Source of the DNA: Synura sp. LO234KE
Taxonomy: Eukaryota; Sar; Synurophyceae; Synurales; Mallomonadaceae
NCBI GenBank assembly: GCA_015143735.1
Contig: VKHC01000555.1
Coordinates: 1 to 11,139 of the forward strand
DNA: 11,139 nucleotides
Direction: 5' to 3'
Shown: positions 6,560 to 11,139 of the stretch, piece after piece
Layout of the letters: every line of letters starts with the position of its first letter
Position numbering within the stretch: the first letter of the stretch is position 1
Translations under genes and position numbers: made by a program
The notes under the pieces: generated by a model
Seen by the model: the letters and a program-made list of their open reading frames with translations, nothing else
Database searches by the model: none
What the model was told of the DNA's origin: nothing

Positions 6560-7890
6560 ACAAACTTAGAGAATAGCGTTGAAAACTAAGTCAGAATGGC
6601 TGTGGGAGTAGAGCTCAGGAGTCGCATTACGAAAGCAAACTAGCATGGGATCATATTTCTACCTATTAAGGTAGAGTCTGTGAAAAAGTAGGTTTTTGAA
6701 AACTTGTTTTGTGCGACGGTGAAATTTATCATATCAAAGTGCTTTTCCGTCGACTTTTGCCTCGATATTTGCCTAAATTTATCTAGATCACAGTAATCTC
6801 AGCCTTCAACAGCGCAGGTAACACCACTTCCAGAATCATCAACCTATTCAGATCGTGACCGACAGAGTGAGCGTCGTGATTCAAAGGTGTTCCTCCGTGT
6901 AAGCTAAGAATCCAGGCCTTTAGCCAACTCATCCCAGACCAAGAAAAAATTTTTAACTTTTCAGCATCACAATTACATATTTTTGCCAAGATAATTTTGC
7001 TAAAACAATTAAGATTTGGAGCATCCGGGAATTCTTGTTCTAATCGAAATATTGTGAAAAACCGCGTAAGCCAAATTGTCCGATATTTAATTTTTTTCTC
7101 TTCTCTTCAAACACTCCTGAACCCTAGTTCTCCAGTAATCCTGCCCAAGGATTCCAATTCAATTTGACGTAATTCAAAATAGTAATGCGAGATGGCTGGA
7201 TAAGAAAATATTTCCGCTGGGAAGCTACCTTCTCAATTTTTGGTCTCGTCTTCCGGAACTTAGGAGATAAATGCGCCAACTTCTGCTTCTGATCTCAGCG
7301 TGGATTTCTATTTTTTTCGGTCTGCTTCTCTTAGCAATTATTGCGCTGAGGAAGATACCCTTTGTCAGTATCAGCAGATTCCCGGTATGGCGGACGTGTC
7401 TCACCGATCAGTGCGTCTGAGAGACTGCACACACGGAAACTTCATTAAGTCTGGCAAAGGTTGCTCTGCAGCCTAATCCTTGAGGTCATTCATCCAGCGG
7501 CCTATATTGAACCGCGCTCCTTTCAGCTGATTATTCGAATGTGCCCTCCCGCTGTCTGCTATATTAGTAAAGACTTCTACTATCACTTCACCAATGTCTG
7601 CTCCTATTCTTGTAGAGACATTAGGTGGTGCCAGCCTTCCTATTTTGCGAGGCTTGCTCGTTTGTTTTGTTCGAGGACTATGATCTCATTTTAAGAATCT
7701 CTGTACATCTCGGACCAGTGCCGTGGCACGAAGTCGTCAATCTTCCCTATGAGACAAAATTATTGGATCGCCGCCCAACAGGATATCACCATATTGAAGA
7801 GACAAAATAGCCATATCTTAACTTCTCCAATCGATGGATGAACGAAGCGTTCCGGCTCTGAATTGGAAATTTCAACAAGTGCAACACCCA
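6560..7890. other. Stretch without a supported gene
   Basis: Mixed to AT-rich DNA. Plus-strand frames at 7461-7694 and 7625-7810 are open for 77 and 61 codons, overlap each other and lack motifs. Around 7750-7800 one frame reads LLDRRPTGYHHIEE, faintly like a mariner-type tail, but this is too weak to annotate. A pyrimidine tract lies near 7088-7107. No repeat copy was found. Confidence 0.5.
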
Positions 7891-7896
7891 GCATGA

Positions 7897-8364
7897 CTAG
7901 AAAGTCTTTGCACGTTTACTTGTCTTACGGATCTGAAAACTGTACCTGCTGCGTCTAATTTGACGGTTTCGTTGGTCACTTGTACAGCTGGGTGCACTGA
8001 ATATCTCTTTAACAATGGCGAGGAACATCAGCGCAAGAACAGCACGATCGCCCTCTGCTGTGGTTACCGATATATCAGTCATAGGCACTCGCTATATGTC
8101 ACCAACGCCGCAGATCAAGTCTGTTTTATTGGAACAAAACTCGGTGAAAAACGAATACCTATAATGTTCAATTTTTTTGCAAACTACAAGATTTTCGCTA
8201 ATTTCGGTATTTCTGCTAGTTTAACCGTCTGCATCTCGACGAATCTGTGCAGAGTCCGAGCAGAAAAATGTACTTCGGTACCAAGAATGAAATCGATTCC
8301 AAGATTACTATTAAAAAAAGCGAAAAAGATTGAGCGTTTGCGCCCTCGTATGGGGACCCATTAG
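7897..8364 (+). CDS. Unrecognised open frame; shorter ATG-initiated form 8164-8364
   Basis: The frame is stop-free for 155 codons from 7897 to a TAG at 8362-8364, but the first in-frame ATG is at 8164, giving 66 residues. The ATG form begins MFNFFANYKIFANF, continues with a moderately hydrophobic stretch ending around an I-S-T, then Cys residues and a strongly basic end (KKAKKIERLRPR). The upstream open part is Cys-containing (CTAGC, ALCCGY). The last 24 bases overlap a dispersed-repeat copy, so the C-terminus would be repeat-derived. A minus-strand frame (7897-8088) is also open. No family recognised; it may be chance or a fragment. Confidence 0.2.
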   Translation, partial: LESLCTFTCLTDLKTVPAASNLTVSLVTCTAGCTEYLFNNGEEHQRKNSTIALCCGYRYISHRHSLYVTNAADQVCFIGTKLGEKRIPIMFNFFANYKIFANFGISASLTVCISTNLCRVRAEKCTSVPRMKSIPRLLLKKAKKIERLRPRMGTH

Positions 8365-8434
8365 GTGACTAGCGACCGGCACCGACTTCTACTCACTCGG
8401 TACCCTCTACCACTCGGCAATTGAGCTTGCCCCT
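8341..8434 (+). repeat. Dispersed GC-rich repeat, copy 6
   Basis: CGCCCTCGTATGGGGACC at the start, then TACTCACTCGGTACC and a second CCACTCGGCAATTGAGCTTG ending in GCCCC. The CACTCGG...CTTGCC end block matches the family. The CTCGG motif is doubled (8392-8400 and 8411-8417), suggesting a local duplication or nested copies. More diverged than the 9601 and 10848 copies. Confidence 0.4.
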
Positions 8435-8877
8435 TCTTGATACATGCAGGATATACAGGGCGGTCGGCTGCAATGTGCACTGATTCATCGATAGTTTTAA
8501 AAACGTGCGGCGGTTTTTCGTCCCAACCATATTCTAAGATACTTCCTATAATCCAGTTCTGAGATGTTTCGACTCAAAATTCGCCTATGAGGTATTGAAT
8601 CTTCGTTATTTACACATTTTCGAAATTTTGGTCGCAAAAGACTCGGAAATTGCCACCTTTGATAATCGACTGCTACAACGTTAAATCACAACCAATCACC
8701 AATGTTAGAAAATTTGGTAATGACTCCAGATGATAAAGTTATTTCTTGTAACTTCTCCTTGTTGCTTGGAATAATGTTTCCAGCAAATTGTTTCTAGCAT
8801 GAAAGCGGGCTGAGCAGCTTTGTTTTTACCATATCCACCTGATAGAGTTGTGACCAGGTATTTCGTAGTCTCAATAT
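8435..8877. other. Stretch without a supported gene
   Basis: AT-leaning DNA with stops in all frames and no repeat copy, tRNA-like motif or notable inverted repeat that I could find. Confidence 0.5.
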
Positions 8878-9354
8878 TTGTATCTGTCCGAATGCGCTTC
8901 TAGATCACGGGCAATCACGCAAAAACTAGACTGCACCTTCTCGTCCTGGGCAGATGACGATCACTCCGCCGGTGAAAGGCGCTTCTACCAGGGCCTTTAC
9001 GATCTCGCTGCGGCAACCTCACCGCACTGTCAAGGCTTGCTCTGGAACATTTTACCTTATCTCAAAATGACTACTTTCTGTTCCAGGACCATGGGTCAAT
9101 GCCGTCGCAGTCTGTCACTTCTTCATTTTGTAAAAGAAGCATGGCTGGAGTGGCTCCCCAACAATGACCCTCACCCTTGCAAGGAGTATCTCCCACATGG
9201 CTTCCACCACTTTATGTTGTTCTCCTGTGACACTTTGGAGGATCGCTACTTCCCAGATGATTCCTGCATTGCTTCTCCAGCAGAGAAAGCTTGTCCTGTG
9301 GTTCAGCCCTACGGCGATATAGAAGAAGACTCCAGGGCTTTTTCCTACTTATGA
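8878..9354 (+). pseudogene. Open frame holding a broken Tc1/mariner-like transposase core
   Basis: One plus frame is open for 158 codons (8878-9354) without an ATG before 9067. Within it, a neighbouring frame (from 9069) reads DYFLFQDHGSMPSQSVT, resembling the F-x-Q-D-N/H-A/G...H-x-A-x-x-V block around the second catalytic Asp of Tc1/mariner DDE transposases. Back in the first frame, 9151-9192 reads WLPNNDPHPCKEYL, resembling the W-P-x-N-S-P-D-L-N-P-I-E-x-L-W block that carries the catalytic Glu. The candidate Asp codon (9087) and Glu codon (9184) lie about 32 codons apart, close to the 34 residues of DD34E elements. A +1/-1 frameshift between them and altered residues (no SPDLNP) mean an inactive relic. 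I could not find the first catalytic Asp block or terminal inverted repeats. The match is by eye and could be coincidental. Confidence 0.3.
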
Positions 9355-9600
9355 ACCTCTCCCGGCGGGACTGCCTGAACAAAAGAGACCGTATAGAGCA
9401 AGATCTGTTGATGTGTCAAGCGCTAATGAGCGTTTCTTCTCCCTCCTTGCCGATGTCTAGATGTTGTGGTAGTAATTGGTTAACATGAATTCACTTAAGT
9501 CTTACGAACGGTGTGCCTCATCATTCGGGCTTATTGAACCGTAAGCATAGAGGTAATCTGCACAGAACTAGTAAGAGTACCCCTTCTAGTGACCTTTTTC

Positions 9601-9800
9601 ATTGGCTCCCAGCTACATAGTACGATGCGCCTAGGACAGCGCCACAACTGCTCATCCTTCCCTCAATCCGTTCGAGATGTTCTTGCTAGTACACACCTTC
9701 CTTGGGGGAGGAATATCCCTGCCCTCGGGCATGTGGCCTCGTCCCCCTGCACCTCTACTCGGCGGCACAGGACTTGCCATTTTTGGGTAGATAGGGGTTA
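9601..9800 (+). repeat. Dispersed GC-rich repeat, copy 7 (long)
   Basis: The longest copy. Landmarks in order: ATTGGC, AGTAC, GCGCCTAGG, CTCATCC, GAGATGTTCTTGC, GTACACAC, GGGGGAGGAATATCCC, CCCTCGGGCATGTGGCCTCG, CCCCCTGCACCTCTACTCGG, GGACTTGCCATTTTTGG, ATAGGGG. All have counterparts in the same order at 10848-11022, and most in the reversed copy at 3637-3752. By eye roughly two bases in three agree between the two long copies, with several indels, so divergence is old. No clear TG...CA ends, target-site duplication or poly-A tail was found. Confidence 0.7.
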
Positions 9801-10480
9801 GTTGTGTTACTACGCCTTCGAATTTCCTCCGCTTGGGACAAACTTCTGCGCCTCTACCCGCCCCGAGCCAAGCCAGCTCCAGCAATCTGGACCGCAACAA
9901 TTAGCAATCTCGATTACCTACAGACTGCCCTTTGTCAGTATCGTCATATCTCTGTGGACCAACTTCAGCGGCCAATCCGCAGTACAATACGTCACAGCCG
10001 GGCTCATCGCGAAGGTATTGCGTGTACTCCGGATGTCGACGGTAGGGCCGGTCCAACTGTCACTGCAATATATACGACGCAGTTTACAAAAACCCACATA
10101 TATCTGTACGTCGAAGGGGGCTGGATAAGCAGCTGGCTCTTCGACGTATCAAGTTCTGATCCCGATTACGCGGCGGCACTACGCACCATTGCCATGATCC
10201 GGGTGTGCCCTGCTGCTCTCCCCGCGAAGGTCCGAGCACAGGCGCTTCCACTAGAATTTTTCGGCCACGGAGCTACCACTATGCTACGCTTTTCCACGAA
10301 CTGAGCAACATATCGGCCGTCCGTGGGCCCCACTTCCAAGGCCACCTGGGAAATTGCACACTTGCACAAGAGCAAAGTATCGAGAGTTTGTTTGAGAGCC
10401 TAAAAAACGCCCTGTGGCCAGACCTCATTGGTCCGCTCTGGGCGGAACTCCTGAGGCTCGTGGAGAACGCCTGGCAGTAA
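9801..10480 (+). other. Two overlapping open frames between direct repeat copies, origin unknown
   Basis: Frame 9804-10304 is open for 166 codons but starts at GTG just after a TAG; its first ATG is near 10196. Frame 10205-10480 is open for 91 codons and overlaps it. Each peptide looks moderately protein-like (the first begins with basic RLRISSAWDKLLRLYPPRAK; the second has LAQEQSIESLFESLKNALWP), so they may be one protein split by a frameshift near 10205-10304, or transposon interior. No reverse transcriptase, integrase, protease or transposase motif is visible. Minus frames at 9652-9900 and 10166-10375 are also open, as expected of GC-rich DNA. Confidence 0.25.
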
Positions 10481-10847
10481 GGCGTTGCACATCAGGACAT
10501 GAAACCAAGCGCAGATTCTCAATATCTCTTCAACCTGGTCGTGTTGCAAGGAGACGCGCTCCAGGATGGATGGTACAAGGGCATTATTCGCACGCCCCAT
10601 CTCCAGTACCATCTCTCTGTAGCCTTCTTGCAGCCTCACCTCCTACTTTGCAAAGTTGGACGATCCTGTAGGTGAGAATAATGGGCCGGTAGCGGGCTGG
10701 TGGACCTCTCCGCATACCATTTTCTGCCTTTTCCTCGAATTTTCAAGCGCCACAGCAGGTTCGCTCAATCACTATCTCGACTTCCACACCCACTAGTTAA
10801 AATAGCCTATAGGAATTGGCGGCACATCAGCCAGTTCTACGCCCTCT
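10481..10847. other. Stretch without a supported gene
   Basis: Frames of 79 codons (minus, 10400-10639) and 85 codons (plus, 10414-10671) overlap here without recognisable motifs. No repeat copy seen. If the flanking repeats are terminal repeats of one element, this would be its interior. Confidence 0.4.
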
Positions 10848-11022
10848 CCTTGGCAGTACCGTATGCCCAGGGTCTGCCCCCCACTCGTCATCCCCTTCCA
10901 ATTAGTTGGGGATGTCGTGGCATACAACGGGGAGGATCTTACCTCGGCGCCCTCGGGCGTGCGGCCTGTTCTCCCTGCCCCTACTCGGTAAAGGAACTTG
11001 CCATTTGGCTCATAGGGGATGG
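10848..11022 (+). repeat. Dispersed GC-rich repeat, copy 8 (long)
   Basis: Matches the copy at 9601-9800 in order: CTTGGCAGTACC, GCCCAGGG, CTCGTCATCC, AATTAGTTGGGGATGTCGTG, ATACAACGGGGAGGA, GCCCTCGGGCGTGCGGCCTG, CTCCCTGCCCCTACTCGG, GGAACTTGCCATTTGG, ATAGGGG. It lacks about 10 bases that copy 7 has before the GGGGAGGA block. It is in direct orientation, about 1.23 kb from copy 7. A 135-codon open frame (10700-11107) runs through it and is probably repeat-derived chance sequence. Confidence 0.7.
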
Positions 11023-11139
11023 TTATCTACTTAGTCTAGACATGTTGATGTCTTGCTCCGTGTGGCTTTTCATGAATTTCCTTTCCCTTCGTATTAATAA
11101 CTACTAGATTTTCGGTAAATTACTGCTAGATCAATTTAA

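Noticed and set aside
7625-7810. Faint mariner-like tail (LLDRRPTGYHHIEE) in a 61-codon ORF.
   Set aside because: Only a few residues agree with the W-P-x-S-P-D-L-N-P-I-E block, there is no matching catalytic Asp block upstream, and no other transposase signal.
7960-8088. Minus-strand 63-codon frame with a hydrophobic stretch (LALMFLAIVKEIF) as a small membrane protein.
   Set aside because: The opposite strand is open over a longer range, the length is near chance, and there is no supporting context.
10700-11107. 135-codon plus-strand ORF.
   Set aside because: No ATG-initiated conserved domain. Most of it is the dispersed repeat copy 8, and the same repeat is not open in this frame in the other copies.
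1-11139. CRISPR array, bacterial operon, phage or toxin-antitoxin system.
   Set aside because: No regularly spaced exact repeats, no adjacent co-directional genes with start signals and no recognisable prokaryotic proteins. The only periodic array (5650-5845) is degenerate and changes orientation.

Overview
The window looks like repeat-rich, gene-poor eukaryotic nuclear DNA. There is no operon structure, no ribosome-binding-site or start-codon pattern, no rRNA or complete tRNA gene, and no conserved bacterial or phage protein. The longest stop-free frames (about 130-166 codons) mostly lack an ATG, are scattered on both strands and match no family I can name with confidence. GC-rich, repeat-bearing blocks alternate with AT-rich stretches. 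My best guess is a filamentous fungus with a transposon-loaded genome. A powdery-mildew-like ascomycete would fit the repeat density and the small candidate gene at about 6.1-6.5 kb, which has a signal-peptide-like or zinc-finger-like start and a possible very short intron. This is inference; another repeat-rich eukaryote is possible.

Layout. 1-1150: unremarkable, with a 22-bp duplication near 406-447. 1150-1530: GC-rich block with overlapping open frames. 1553-1790: tRNA-like head followed by the first copy of a GC-rich dispersed repeat, together resembling a degraded SINE. 1800-3400: AT-rich, with one long ATG-less open frame on the minus strand. 3410-4290: a second tRNA-like segment, two copies of the dispersed repeat (one on each strand), and a G/C hairpin region inside a 116-codon minus-strand ORF. 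5255-5580: two more repeat copies facing opposite ways. 5650-5845: degenerate palindromic minisatellite with a period near 30-32 bp, built from TATCC/GGATA units. 6092-6535: candidate small gene. 6560-7890: nothing convincing. 7897-8434: cysteine- and lysine-containing open frame running into another repeat copy. 8878-9354: open frame containing what looks like a broken Tc1/mariner-type DDE transposase core. 9601-11022: two direct copies of the dispersed repeat, about 1.2 kb apart, flanking open frames of unknown origin.

The most solid observation is one dispersed repeat family, which I traced by eye in eight places on both strands. The most interesting are the candidate small gene at 6092-6535, the palindromic minisatellite just upstream of it, the overlapping inverted repeats at 4209-4239, and the frameshifted transposase-like motif at 9069-9192. 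I see no evidence of a complete, recognisable novel multi-gene system.
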